From: JALYRV01 sp036675475
GTDB lineage: Bacteria > Acidobacteriota > Vicinamibacteria > Vicinamibacterales > SCN-69-37
Direction: 5' to 3'
Length of the DNA: 64,000 nt
NCBI GenBank assembly: GCA_036675475.1
Contig: JAKFEY010000020.1
Span: 1 to 64,000 of the forward strand
Shown: one piece after another, positions 15,507 through 23,952 of the stretch
Layout of the letters: each line of letters starts with the position of its first letter
Numbering within the stretch: position 1 is the stretch's first letter
Position numbers and translations under genes: made by a program
The notes under the pieces: model-generated
Told to the model about the DNA's origin: nothing
Database searches by the model: none
What the model saw: only the letters and a program-made list of their open reading frames with translations

Positions 15507-16519
15507 CGTTTCTCCTCCTGAATCCACTTGCGTATGAGCGCCACGGCAGCTTCGTCGACGAGGCGGCTGCCGGTGGGGGGCATTTGCGACACGGGATTGC
15601 GCGACGACATGCGGACGGCCAGCACGCTGCGATCGGGATCGCCCGCGCGCACGCGCTCGCCCGCCATCTCCCAGTTCGACGGCACGAACTTGCTGATCTG
15701 GCCGACGGTCGTGGCCACGGCCGGCGGATGCTCGACCGGCGAGGCAAACGGATACTGCAGCGAGAACTTGAGGCTCGCCAGCTCGCCCGACAGCGTGTGG
15801 CAATAGCTGCAGTTGCCGTGCAGATAGCCAAGCGCGGCGCGCGCCGTCGGCGTCTTCGCCGCAATGCGCGGGGCGCCGTGCGACAGCGACGCGGGCAGGC
15901 CGCGCACCAGGCCGCGATCGATCAGCGTCTTCAGCGTGACCGCGTCCGGCGGCAGCGGCTCGGCATGCGGCGCGTTCGGATCGCGATCGGCCGACAGCTG
16001 CAGCGTGCTGAAGCCGAGGATGCGCGCGGGGCTGCCTTCGTGACACGACTTGCAGTCCGATCGCGACGGGATGGCGTGACGCAGGTTGTCGCGAATGACC
16101 GCGCTTCGCAGGATGCCGCGCTCGGGCGCGAGCACGGCCTCGCGCTCGTCTTCGCTCCACACGTACGTCGCGTACTGCCAGCCGTTTGCGGTGTGCTCGA
16201 TGAAGCGCGTTTCGGCGCGGCGCGCAAACCTGAATTCCTTCCAGAAGCGCGTGCCCACCGGGAACTGCCAGGCGTCCGGGTTGCTCGCGTCGATGGTGGT
16301 GCCCGGCGGCAATTCCATCCACCGCGTCTTCACCGCGCCGTCGGTCCAGAGGGGATACTGCGGCGAAAACCGCATCTTCTCGGCCCCCACGGTCTTCGCG
16401 TCCCAGTCGGCGTACAAGCCGGTGTCGCGAAGGGTCGGCGGCGGCCACGTCGCGGCCGGACGCAGCGCGCCCGCCACGGGCACACTCAGCAGCGCCGCCG
16501 CAAAGATCAGGTTCTTCAT
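15503..16519 (-). CDS. Dihaem c-type cytochrome family protein (SO2930-like)
   Basis: The 338-residue exported protein has two haem-binding motifs, CKSCH near residue 160 and CSYCH near residue 240, in a context (YPLWTDGAVKTRW, SDCKSCH, LGYLHGNCSYCH, QMPPTGSRLVDEAAVALI) that fits the SO2930/HNE_0200-type cytochrome family. Its redox partner is unknown; the ATGA overlap with the downstream monohaem cytochrome suggests a pair. I chose ATG 16519 because it begins the signal peptide MKNLIFAAALL. A terminator from the upstream ferredoxin operon ends 2 bp before the start. Confidence 0.88.
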   Translation of the reverse strand: MKNLIFAAALLSVPVAGALRPAATWPPPTLRDTGLYADWDAKTVGAEKMRFSPQYPLWTDGAVKTRWMELPPGTTIDASNPDAWQFPVGTRFWKEFRFARRAETRFIEHTANGWQYATYVWSEDEREAVLAPERGILRSAVIRDNLRHAIPSRSDCKSCHEGSPARILGFSTLQLSADRDPNAPHAEPLPPDAVTLKTLIDRGLVRGLPASLSHGAPRIAAKTPTARAALGYLHGNCSYCHTLSGELASLKFSLQYPFASPVEHPPAVATTVGQISKFVPSNWEMAGERVRAGDPDRSVLAVRMSSRNPVSQMPPTGSRLVDEAAVALIRKWIQEEKR

Positions 16520-16521
16520 AG

Positions 16522-16561
16522 AAAAAAGGGCGGCCGAGGATAGCACAGCTCAGCCGCCCTT
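16522..16561 (-). terminator. Rho-independent terminator of ligD-ferredoxin operon
   Basis: On the minus strand a stem AAGGGCGGC/GCCGCCCTT (extended to 13 bp with one mismatch) is followed by six T. It lies between the ferredoxin gene and the dihaem cytochrome gene, both minus strand. Confidence 0.85.
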
Positions 16562-16597
16562 ATGGGGACGGAGGAAAAGCGGCAGAGGTTCCCTGTA

Positions 16598-16617
16598 CGC
16601 AGGCCTGAAGGTCTGCG
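16598..16617. repeat. TC-centred palindrome at ferredoxin gene end
   Basis: CGCAGGCCT-GA-AGGTCTGCG followed by CTACC: the same element as at 5673, in the opposite orientation and with one mismatch in the arms. The flanking GGTAG contains the stop codon of the ferredoxin gene. Confidence 0.75.
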
Positions 16618-16980
16618 CTACCCCAGGGGGTTCTTTGCGAAACAGAGGTCGTCGACGATGCGGCCGCCGAGCAGGTGTTCCTGAATGATGCGCTCGGCGT
16701 TTTTGGGCGTGACGTCGCGGTACCAGGTGCCCTCGGGATAGACGACGGCGATCGGGCCCGCGGTGCAGATGCGCAGGCAGTCGCACTTGGTGCGATAGAA
16801 CGGGCCGTCCGGGCCCGCGATGTTCAGCTCCTTCATCCGCTTCTTCAGGTACTTCCACGTTTCTTCGCCGTCGTGGCGATCGGCGCAGTCGGGCCCGAGG
16901 CAGATGAACAGATGCCGCCGCAGCTTGCCGATGCCGAACGAGGCGGCGGCGTCTTCAGGACTTTTTCGATGTTTTCCCAT
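16618..16980 (-). CDS. Thioredoxin-like [2Fe-2S] ferredoxin
   Basis: A 120-residue protein of the thioredoxin-fold [2Fe-2S] ferredoxin family. The cysteines are C27-x4-C32 in CLGPDC and C66, C68, C72 in KCDCLRIC, four of which would hold the cluster. The family carries electrons in NADH-dehydrogenase-like and other redox systems; the partner here is not evident. ATG 16980 lies inside the 3' end of ligD (26-bp overlap), so it is the second gene of that transcript. An ATG at 16989 is possible. The stop TAG falls in the flank of a repeat element. Confidence 0.85.
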   Translation of the reverse strand: MGKHRKSPEDAAASFGIGKLRRHLFICLGPDCADRHDGEETWKYLKKRMKELNIAGPDGPFYRTKCDCLRICTAGPIAVVYPEGTWYRDVTPKNAERIIQEHLLGGRIVDDLCFAKNPLG

Positions 16981-19198
16981 GGCCTTCAATCTTTGCGAGC
17001 ACCTTCCCGATGTTCACCGGCTTCATCGTCCGCAGCGGCTTCCAGAGATCGCCCGACGCGCGGAAGCGCTCGCGATAGTTGAGCAGCGTGAAGTCTTCGG
17101 GATGCACGCCCTCGTCCACCTCGTCCCAGGTGAGCGGCGTCGAGACGCCGGCGAAATCGCTGGCGCGCGCGCTGTACGCCGTCGCAATCGTCTTGCCGAG
17201 GATGTTCTGCAAGTAGTCGACGTACACCGTGCCGCGCGGCCGCCGCTTGACGAAACGCTCGACCGTCGCGAACTTCGGGTATTTCGTCGCGACGATCGTG
17301 GCGATGATCTGGCAGAGCAGCTGCCCGGTGTCGTAGGTGGTTTTGGGCGGAAGCGGAATGTAGATGTGCAGGCCGCTCGACCCTGACGTTTTCGGCACGG
17401 CGGGAATGCCGAAGCGCACGAGCTCCTCGCGCACGGCGCGCGCGGTGTCGAGCACGTGCTGGAAGGTGGCGCCTTCGCCGGGATCGAGGTCGATCGCGGC
17501 GGCATCCATGTACTGCAGCGAGCCCATGCGCGAGAACCACGGGTCCTGCGAGATGGCGGCGATCTGCGTCATGTAGAGCAGCGTCACCAGGTCGCCGCCG
17601 ATGATGCGCTCCATGCTTTCGCCGTCGGGCGTGATCGGCTCGATGCTTTTCGGCAACGTTTCCACGCGCACGCCCTTCGGCGGATCATCGCGATGCCGCT
17701 GCTGATAGAAGGCGGGCCCGGCCACGCCGTTGGGAAACCGCTTCATGACCATCGGCCGATCGGCCACGACCGGGAGAATCATGGGCCCGACCTCCGCGTA
17801 GTAGCGCAGCAGATCGCCCTTGGTCAGCTTCAGCGCCGGCCAGAAGAGCTTCGACAGATTCGTGACGCGCAGCGTCTGCCCGCCTGCCAGCTGCAGCACG
17901 CCATCTTTCTTCTGCGCCTGCAGCTCGTGAAGCTGGTCGACGATGGCGGCATTGGCGAGCGGGGAGTCGGCCGCGGCGGTCTTGCGCCGCGAGGCCGCAG
18001 CCGCTTTCGTCCTGGGCCCCGGCTTGCGGCTTGCGGCTTGCGGCTTGTCTTGCGGCTTCGGGCTTGCGGCTTTCGGCTTGGCCATGGCTCGGGATTCTCG
18101 AATCACATCGCGTGCCGGTTTGTCGTCGCGAAGGCCGAGGTAGACCGGGTGTCGCAGATAGCCCTCGTGCGTCCACTCGGTGAACTTGATTTGCGCCACC
18201 AGCTCGGGCGTGACGAAGTGCTGCCGCTCGCGCGTCTTGAAGCGGTCGCGGAACGGGCTGGTGGCGGTTTCGCGCGCGCGCAGCAGGCGCCAGACGCGAT
18301 CGAGCTCTTTCTCGTTGAAGCCGGTGCCCACGCTGCCCGCGTAAATGAGGTGGTGGGGCAGCCCTTTAGGGCTCGCCTCAGTGTGGCGCGCCCCTTCAGG
18401 GCTCGCGTAATACCCCACCAGCAGCGCTCCGAAGCCATGGCGCGACAGCCGCGGCTCGGTCCAGCCGCCGATGACGAATTCCTGTTCCTGCAGCAGTTTC
18501 AGCTTCCGCCACGACGGCGCGCGGCGGCCGCTTTCGTACACGCCCATGCCGTCCTTGACGATCAACCCCTCCCATCCGCCCGCCTCCGCCCGCTCATGCA
18601 TCTGCCGCCCATCGTCGATCGCGATTTCGGTGAGGCGCAGCAGGTGCGCGAGTGCCGCGGGCGGCTTGAACGCGCGTTCGAGCCGCAGGCGGCGCGCGAT
18701 GGTGGGAAGGCCGCGCAGGTCCTCGTCGCCCTCACGCAGGATGTCGAACGTGAAGAGGGCTGCCGGACTTTCGGCGTCGGCGGCCGCAAGATGCGATTCG
18801 CCCTTCGCGTGCAACCGGCTCTGGAGATGCTGAAATCCGAGCGCGCGGCCGTGGCGATCGAGCGCCGTCACTTCGCCGTCGAGCAGCAGCGGCGCCTTCA
18901 GCTTCGCGGCGTACGCGCGCAGGGCTTTCGCGAGGCCGGGAAACTGCGACGTCTTCTCGTTGCCGTTGCGTGAGTAGAGGTGCACCTCGCCGCCGGGTCG
19001 CAGGTCCACCAGCGCGCGAATGCCGTCGTATTTCGGCTCGTAGATCAGGCCAGGCTGCGACAGCGGCGGATCCGCCAGCGTGGCCAGCATCGGCCGCACC
19101 TTGGCCGGGTCGTCACGCCACCGCGACGTGGGCAGGGCGTCGATGCGCGTTGCGAGGTCGCGCGGAACAGTGAGTGCGCGGGCCGGCGCCTTGGCCAT
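16955..19198 (-). CDS. ligD: DNA ligase D (ligase plus polymerase domains)
   Basis: LigD joins double-strand breaks in bacterial NHEJ together with Ku. Residues ~30-330 are the ATP-dependent ligase with nucleotidyl lysine K56 in EPKYDGIRAL and an OB-fold; after a low-complexity Pro/Lys/Ala/Ser linker, residues ~425-747 are the AEP-type polymerase (KLFWPALKLTKGDLLRYY, metal-binding DLDPGEG). No phosphoesterase domain is present, so 3'-end healing would need another enzyme. Two palindromic elements (18354-18407) are embedded in frame in the OB-fold region as ASPKGLPH / SPEGARH. It is divergent from ku, 125 bp away. Confidence 0.95.
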   Translation of the reverse strand: MAKAPARALTVPRDLATRIDALPTSRWRDDPAKVRPMLATLADPPLSQPGLIYEPKYDGIRALVDLRPGGEVHLYSRNGNEKTSQFPGLAKALRAYAAKLKAPLLLDGEVTALDRHGRALGFQHLQSRLHAKGESHLAAADAESPAALFTFDILREGDEDLRGLPTIARRLRLERAFKPPAALAHLLRLTEIAIDDGRQMHERAEAGGWEGLIVKDGMGVYESGRRAPSWRKLKLLQEQEFVIGGWTEPRLSRHGFGALLVGYYASPEGARHTEASPKGLPHHLIYAGSVGTGFNEKELDRVWRLLRARETATSPFRDRFKTRERQHFVTPELVAQIKFTEWTHEGYLRHPVYLGLRDDKPARDVIRESRAMAKPKAASPKPQDKPQAASRKPGPRTKAAAASRRKTAAADSPLANAAIVDQLHELQAQKKDGVLQLAGGQTLRVTNLSKLFWPALKLTKGDLLRYYAEVGPMILPVVADRPMVMKRFPNGVAGPAFYQQRHRDDPPKGVRVETLPKSIEPITPDGESMERIIGGDLVTLLYMTQIAAISQDPWFSRMGSLQYMDAAAIDLDPGEGATFQHVLDTARAVREELVRFGIPAVPKTSGSSGLHIYIPLPPKTTYDTGQLLCQIIATIVATKYPKFATVERFVKRRPRGTVYVDYLQNILGKTIATAYSARASDFAGVSTPLTWDEVDEGVHPEDFTLLNYRERFRASGDLWKPLRTMKPVNIGKVLAKIEGHGKTSKKS
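18354..18407. repeat. Two palindromic elements inside ligD
   Basis: AGCCCT-TT-AGGGCT (18360-18373) and GCCCCT-TC-AGGGCT (18390-18403) lie about 30 bp apart, in a context like the dispersed palindromes elsewhere. They add a short in-frame stretch to LigD. Confidence 0.65.
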
Positions 19199-19323
19199 CT
19201 AGCGATGATAGTGCGCCGACGCAGGCGCGGACCACCCCGGGGTGACGTGCAATTTCGTGCAGGACTGTAGACCGGCGGCTGACGGTCCGATAATGGGGGC
19301 TCGGACCTTCGAAGGAGAACGAC

Positions 19324-20199
19324 ATGGCGGCCAGGCCCACCTGGAAAGGGTTTCTCAAAATCAGCCTCGTCAACATCCCGGTGCGGGTGTTTCCGGCCAC
19401 CGACTCGGCGGCGAGCATCAGCTTCAACCAGCTGCACAAGGCCTGTCAGGGCCGCATCCAGCAGAAGCGATGGTGCCCGGCGTGCGAAACCGAGGTGCCC
19501 AACACCGAGATCGTGAAGGGCTACGAGTTCGAGAAGGGACGCTACGTCACCATGACCGAAGAGGACATGGCGAAGGTGCGGCCCGAGTCGACGCGCCTGA
19601 TCAACGTCGTGCAGTTCACCGACGCGTCCGCCATCGACCCCGTGTATCTCGAGAAGCCGTACTACCTGGCGCCCGACGGCAGCGTCGCGGCCGAGGCGTT
19701 CGCCGTGATGCGCGAGGGCATGAAGGGGAAGGTCGGCATCGGCAAGCTGGCGCTCTACGGCCGCGAGTATCTCGTCGCGATTCAGCCGCAGGACGAAGCG
19801 CTGATGATGTACACGCTGCGCCACGCGCGCGAGATTCGCAGCATCGATCAGATCGACGAGCTGAAGACGGTGCCCGCGAAGATCCGGCCCGACGAGATCA
19901 AGCTGGCGAAGCAGGTGATCGCCAACTTCGAAACCGGCGAGCTCGATCTCGAGGAGTACAAGGACGAGTATCAGGAAGAACTGCGCCGGATCATCGACGC
20001 GAAGATTGCGGGCGAGGAAGTGACCGCCACCCGTGAAGAGGCGCCGCCGAAGGTGATCAACCTGATGGACGCGCTGCGCCAGAGCCTCGATCGCGTGAGC
20101 GTCGACAAGAAGAAGTCGGCCAAGGCCATTCCGGCGAAGGGCGCAAAAGCCCGGCCTGCCGCCGCGGCCCAGAACGGGAAGAAACGGGCTGCGCGTTAG
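19324..20199 (+). CDS. ku: Ku DNA-end-binding protein
   Basis: Ku forms a homodimeric ring that loads on broken DNA ends and recruits LigD. The 291-residue protein starts with WKGFLKISLVNIPVRVFPAT, typical of bacterial Ku, has CPACETEVPNTEIVKGYE, and a core ending near residue 250. The C-terminal ~40 residues are Lys/Ala rich (KKKSAKAIPAKGAK), as in Ku proteins with basic tails that contact DNA and LigD. AAGGAG lies 8 nt before ATG 19324, and GATAAT at 19289-19294 is a candidate -10. The HerA-like gene starts 9 bp after its stop. Confidence 0.96.
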   Translation: MAARPTWKGFLKISLVNIPVRVFPATDSAASISFNQLHKACQGRIQQKRWCPACETEVPNTEIVKGYEFEKGRYVTMTEEDMAKVRPESTRLINVVQFTDASAIDPVYLEKPYYLAPDGSVAAEAFAVMREGMKGKVGIGKLALYGREYLVAIQPQDEALMMYTLRHAREIRSIDQIDELKTVPAKIRPDEIKLAKQVIANFETGELDLEEYKDEYQEELRRIIDAKIAGEEVTATREEAPPKVINLMDALRQSLDRVSVDKKKSAKAIPAKGAKARPAAAAQNGKKRAAR

Positions 20200-20208
20200 A
20201 CTGTCTCC

Positions 20209-22611
20209 GTGCAGACGGAGCTGGAAAAGCTAGGGATCTTCTACCTCGGCCGTGTCGTCGACGCGAGTGGATCCGCCAGTCCGGAGACTGCCGGGACGGA
20301 CGTCCCGCCCTACCTCCTCTACGACTCGCGCGACCTGACCACCCACGGCGTCATCGTCGGCATGACCGGCAGCGGGAAAACCGGCCTCGGCCTCGCCATC
20401 CTCGAAGAAGCCGCCATCGACGGCATCCCCGTCATCGCCATCGACCCCAAGGGGGACGCGGGCAACTTGCTCCTGTCGTTCCCCAATCTCGAGCCTGCCG
20501 ACTTCGAGCCGTGGATCAGTCCGGATGCGGCCCGCACCGCGGGCAAGCCGGTGGCCGAGATGGCCGCCGCCGAAGCGAAGAAGTGGCGCGAAGGCCTCGC
20601 CGCGTGGGATCAGAGCCCCGAGCGCATCCGCCGCATGCGCGACACCGCGGAGTTCGCGATCTACACGCCGGGCAGCAGCGCCGGACGTCAGCTGTCGGTA
20701 CTCGACGCGCTGTCGGCGCCCGCACAGGCGCTCGACGCCGAGGCGCTGACCGAGCGCGCGTCGGGCGCCGCGTCCGCGGTGCTGGCGCTCGCAGGCGTCG
20801 ACGCCGATCCGCTCACGAGCCGCGAGCACATCCTGCTGGCCACGCTGTTCCAGCACGCGTGGAAGGAAGGGCGGGCGCTGGATCTTGCGGCGCTGGTCGG
20901 CGCCGTGCAGGCGCCGCCGCTCGAACGCGTCGGCGTGATGGATCTCGAAACGTTCTTTCCCGCGAAGGATCGCACCGCGCTGTCGATGCGGCTCAACAAC
21001 CTGATCGCCTCGCCCTCGTTCGCCGCATGGACCACGGGCGAGCCGATGTCGGCCGACGCGCTCTTCTACAACGCCGCGGGCAAGCCGAAGGTGTCGGTGA
21101 TCTCGATCGCGCACCTCTCGGAAGCCGAGCGCATGTTCACCGTGACGGCACTGCTGTCGGAGATCGTGTCGTGGGTGCGCGCGCAGCCGGGTACGTCGAG
21201 CCTTCGCGCGGTGCTCTATTTCGACGAGGTCTTCGGCTATCTGCCGCCGGTGGCCAATCCCTCGTCAAAGCAGCCGATGCTCACGCTGCTGAAGCAGGCG
21301 CGCGCGTCAGGGCTCGGCGTCATCCTGTCCACGCAGAATCCGGTGGACCTCGATTACAAGGCGCTGTCGAACGCCGGCACGTGGTTCCTCGGCCGGCTGC
21401 AGACCGAGCGCGACAAGGCGCGGCTGCTCGACGGCCTCGACGCCGCGGGGGGTGGCGCGGCCCTTCAGGGCCCGCGAACGTCCCTCGACCAAGCCATTTC
21501 AGGCCTCGCGAAGCGCCAGTTCATCCTGCACAACGTGCACGCGAAACAGCCCGTGCAGTTCGAGTCGCGCTGGGCGCTGTCGTATCTGCGCGGGCCGTTG
21601 ACGAAGGAGGACATTCGGAGGCTTACGCCGGATCAGGCTGCGACGACGGAAGGCTCCAGACTCCAGGCTCCAGGCTCCAGGCCTGAGCCCTCGCGCACAA
21701 CGGCGCTCGGGCTTTCCTCCGGCTCCAAGCCGGTCATCGCGGCCGAGATTCCGCAGCTGTACATGCCGGACGCGGGGAAGTCGGGCACGCTGCAGCCGTT
21801 CCTCTATGGCTCCGCGCAGTTGTTCTTTGGCGACAGCAAGACGGCCGTTGACGAAGCGCGGCGGGTCAGCGTGATCGTGCCGCTCGACGCGGGCACGCGC
21901 GTGATCGACTGGGACCGCGCCGAAGCGGTCGACGTGGCGCCGCAGGCGCTGCTCGCGCGGGCGCCGGTGGACGCGCCCTACGCGCCGCTGCCGTCGTTTG
22001 CCACCAGCGTCGAGAAGTTTGCGAAGCTCGCGCGCGATTTCGATCGCTGGCTCGGGCGCACGCAGCGGCTCGATCTGTTCCGCCACGCCGGCCTCAAGAT
22101 GACCTCGCGTCCCGGCGAATCCGAGCGCGACTTCCTGATCCGCCTCCGCGACGCGCTGCACGAAAAGCGCGACGCCGGCCTCGACAAGCTGCGCCGCAAG
22201 TGGGACACGAAACTCAACGCCGCGCGCGAGCGCGTGCGCCGCGCCGAAACGCGCGTCGCCAGCGAGAAGCAGGACGTGCAGCAGTCCACGGTGCAGACGA
22301 CCGTGTCGTTCGGGGCCACGATCCTTGGCGCCGTGCTTGGACGGCGAGGCGGGGGACTGGGCACCATCGGACGCGCCACCACCGCGGCGCGGGGCGTCGG
22401 CCGCGCGATGAAGGAGCGGCAGCAGGTCGAGCACGCCGAGGCCACGCTCACCGCCGAGCGCGACGCGCTCGCCGCGCTCGAGACGCAGGCGCAGGCCGAT
22501 CTCGCCGCCGTGTCCGCGGCGGCCGTCACCCCGGAGACCCTCGAAAAGATGGCTATGCGGCCCCGGCGGGGCGGGACGACTGTAGATCTGGTGGCGGTGG
22601 TGTGGCGATGA
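20209..22611 (+). CDS. HerA-like (DUF87/DUF853) ATPase with coiled-coil C-terminus
   Basis: An 800-residue ATPase of the HerA/FtsK superfamily: Walker A GMTGSGKT at 51-58, LYFDEVFGYLPP (Walker B, D339-E340), and the downstream motif GVILSTQNPVDLDYKALSNAGTWFLGRLQ. Members translocate along or process DNA ends. The C-terminal third (residues ~600-770) is charged and helical with probable coiled coil. The start is GTG 20209, 9 bp after ku, so co-transcription is very likely and a role at DNA ends is inferred. The coding sequence holds a palindromic element (21454-21476) and a CTCCAGG-type direct repeat near 21654. Confidence 0.87.
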   Translation: MQTELEKLGIFYLGRVVDASGSASPETAGTDVPPYLLYDSRDLTTHGVIVGMTGSGKTGLGLAILEEAAIDGIPVIAIDPKGDAGNLLLSFPNLEPADFEPWISPDAARTAGKPVAEMAAAEAKKWREGLAAWDQSPERIRRMRDTAEFAIYTPGSSAGRQLSVLDALSAPAQALDAEALTERASGAASAVLALAGVDADPLTSREHILLATLFQHAWKEGRALDLAALVGAVQAPPLERVGVMDLETFFPAKDRTALSMRLNNLIASPSFAAWTTGEPMSADALFYNAAGKPKVSVISIAHLSEAERMFTVTALLSEIVSWVRAQPGTSSLRAVLYFDEVFGYLPPVANPSSKQPMLTLLKQARASGLGVILSTQNPVDLDYKALSNAGTWFLGRLQTERDKARLLDGLDAAGGGAALQGPRTSLDQAISGLAKRQFILHNVHAKQPVQFESRWALSYLRGPLTKEDIRRLTPDQAATTEGSRLQAPGSRPEPSRTTALGLSSGSKPVIAAEIPQLYMPDAGKSGTLQPFLYGSAQLFFGDSKTAVDEARRVSVIVPLDAGTRVIDWDRAEAVDVAPQALLARAPVDAPYAPLPSFATSVEKFAKLARDFDRWLGRTQRLDLFRHAGLKMTSRPGESERDFLIRLRDALHEKRDAGLDKLRRKWDTKLNAARERVRRAETRVASEKQDVQQSTVQTTVSFGATILGAVLGRRGGGLGTIGRATTAARGVGRAMKERQQVEHAEATLTAERDALAALETQAQADLAAVSAAAVTPETLEKMAMRPRRGGTTVDLVAVVWR
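21454..21476. repeat. Palindromic element inside HerA-like gene
   Basis: A 23-bp sequence centred on CCCTTCAGGG. The exact reverse complement occurs at 48865-48887. Here it encodes in-frame residues GGAALQGPR. Confidence 0.75.
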
Positions 22612-23650
22612 GGCCCGGCGTCAGCGCTGGCGGAGGCGCCACGGCCGGCATCTGCGGCGGCGCCTGGTCAACCTTCCACGCCAGATAGGCCGCGTATCCG
22701 GCGGCCGCCAGCGCCGCCAGCAGCAGCACCAGCAGCACGATCTTCAGCACGCGCCGGCCGCCTCCCGGCGCCGCGCGCCTCGTGTCGGGCAGCTCGGCGT
22801 CGATCGCCTGCGCCGCGCGCTTGACGTGTTCGGCCTGCACCGTCGAGGCGCCGTCGCTGCGCGCGGCGTCGAGCGCGCGATCGCACAGCAGATTCACCGT
22901 GCGCGGCACGCCGCGCGCGTGGCGATGCACCAGCGCGATCGCGTCGGGCGTGAAGCCGACCTGCGCTTCGCCGCCGGCCACGCGCAGCCGGTGCGCGATG
23001 TACTGCTCGACCTCGTCCTTCGACATCGGCTCGAGCCGCACGCGCCGCGAAACCCGCTGCGCCAGCTGCGTCATCTCGTCGGCCGCCAGCGTCGTCTCGA
23101 GCCGCGGCTGGCCGCTCAGGATGATCTGCAGCAGCCGGCGGCCGTTCGCTTCCATGTTGCCGAGCACGCGCAGCTGCTCGAGCGTGCGCGGCGCGAGGCC
23201 CTGCGCCTCGTCGACGACGAGCACCGCGCGCGCCCCGAGCGGCGCGAGCGATCGCAGGAAGCTCTCGAGTGTTTCGTGCAGGTGCTGCGCGTCGGCGGAT
23301 TCGAATCGCCCGCGCCGCATCTCCTCGCGCGACACGACGCCGAAGTCGCGCAGCACCACACGCAGCAGTTCCGCGTCGGCCACCGCGGGATTGGTGATGA
23401 GCGCGCTGAACGTGCGCCCGCCGAGCGAATCAATCACCGCGCGCGACAGCGTGGTCTTGCCCGTGCCGGTTTCGCCGGTCAGCTGCAGAAACCCTTCGCC
23501 CCGCTCGAGCCCCTGCCGCAGCTCGTCGAAGGCGCGGCGGTGCGATTCGGTCTTGTAATGGAAACGGGGATCGGTCGTCAGCGCGAACGGCTGCTCGCGA
23601 AGTCCGAAGAAGCGCTCGTACGGGACATCGTCCGCGCGCGACAACTGCAC
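22553..23650 (-). CDS. ExeA/GspA-like AAA ATPase with membrane anchor
   Basis: A 365-residue AAA ATPase of the ExeA (general secretion protein A) type. The N-terminus FFGLREQPFALTTDPRF is diagnostic; Walker A GETGTGKT at 59-66, Walker B VLVVDEAQGL, and the sensor region LSGQPRL are present. A single transmembrane helix near residue 310 (KIVLLVLLLAALAAAGY) and a Pro-rich tail follow; no peptidoglycan-binding domain is seen. The start is GTG 23650 with TAAACT 7 nt upstream. The 3' end overlaps the HerA-like gene by 59 bp on the opposite strand. Other secretion genes are absent here. Confidence 0.88.
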   Translation of the reverse strand: MQLSRADDVPYERFFGLREQPFALTTDPRFHYKTESHRRAFDELRQGLERGEGFLQLTGETGTGKTTLSRAVIDSLGGRTFSALITNPAVADAELLRVVLRDFGVVSREEMRRGRFESADAQHLHETLESFLRSLAPLGARAVLVVDEAQGLAPRTLEQLRVLGNMEANGRRLLQIILSGQPRLETTLAADEMTQLAQRVSRRVRLEPMSKDEVEQYIAHRLRVAGGEAQVGFTPDAIALVHRHARGVPRTVNLLCDRALDAARSDGASTVQAEHVKRAAQAIDAELPDTRRAAPGGGRRVLKIVLLVLLLAALAAAGYAAYLAWKVDQAPPQMPAVAPPPALTPGLIATPPPPDLQSSRPAGAA

Positions 23651-23657
23651 GTCAGGG

Positions 23658-23663
23658 AGTTTA
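23658..23663 (-). promoter_or_regulatory. -10 element before ExeA-like gene
   Basis: On the minus strand TAAACT, preceded by TG, lies 7 nt before the GTG at 23650. This suggests a leaderless transcript. Confidence 0.45.
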
Positions 23664-23675
23664 CACGGGATTTGC

Positions 23676-23681
23676 TAGGAT
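23676..23681 (+). promoter_or_regulatory. -10 element before small membrane gene
   Basis: TAGGAT, with an extended-10 TGC upstream, lies 9 nt before the TTG at 23691. It is back to back with the minus-strand element at 23658. Confidence 0.4.
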
Positions 23682-23690
23682 TTAGCCGGT

Positions 23691-23948
23691 TTGCTGCTGC
23701 TGATTGCCGTCGCATGGGCGCTGATGACCGCCGGGCTCACGGTGCTGCCGGGCGTGCTCGGCAACCTCGTGGACGAGCCCTGGAGCGTGGTGATCGCGTG
23801 GGCGCTCGTGTCGCTCGTCTGGGTGCCCGTCGAAGTGGTGATGCGCGGCCGGCTGGGCCCGCTTGCGCGTTTTGCGGTGACGGCGCCGCTCTGGGTGGGG
23901 GCGGCGGCCTGCGGCTACTGGCTGCGCCAGCTGCTAGGCCTCCCCTGA
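23691..23948 (+). CDS. Small hypothetical membrane protein
   Basis: An 85-residue protein with three hydrophobic helices (residues 2-22, 30-48 and 60-78) and almost no charged residues apart from MRGRLGPLAR in the middle. I recognise no family. The start is TTG 23691, supported by the extended -10 element just upstream. It ends 4 bp before the convergent PfkB-type kinase gene. Confidence 0.6.
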   Translation: MLLLIAVAWALMTAGLTVLPGVLGNLVDEPWSVVIAWALVSLVWVPVEVVMRGRLGPLARFAVTAPLWVGAAACGYWLRQLLGLP

Positions 23949-23952
23949 CGCG

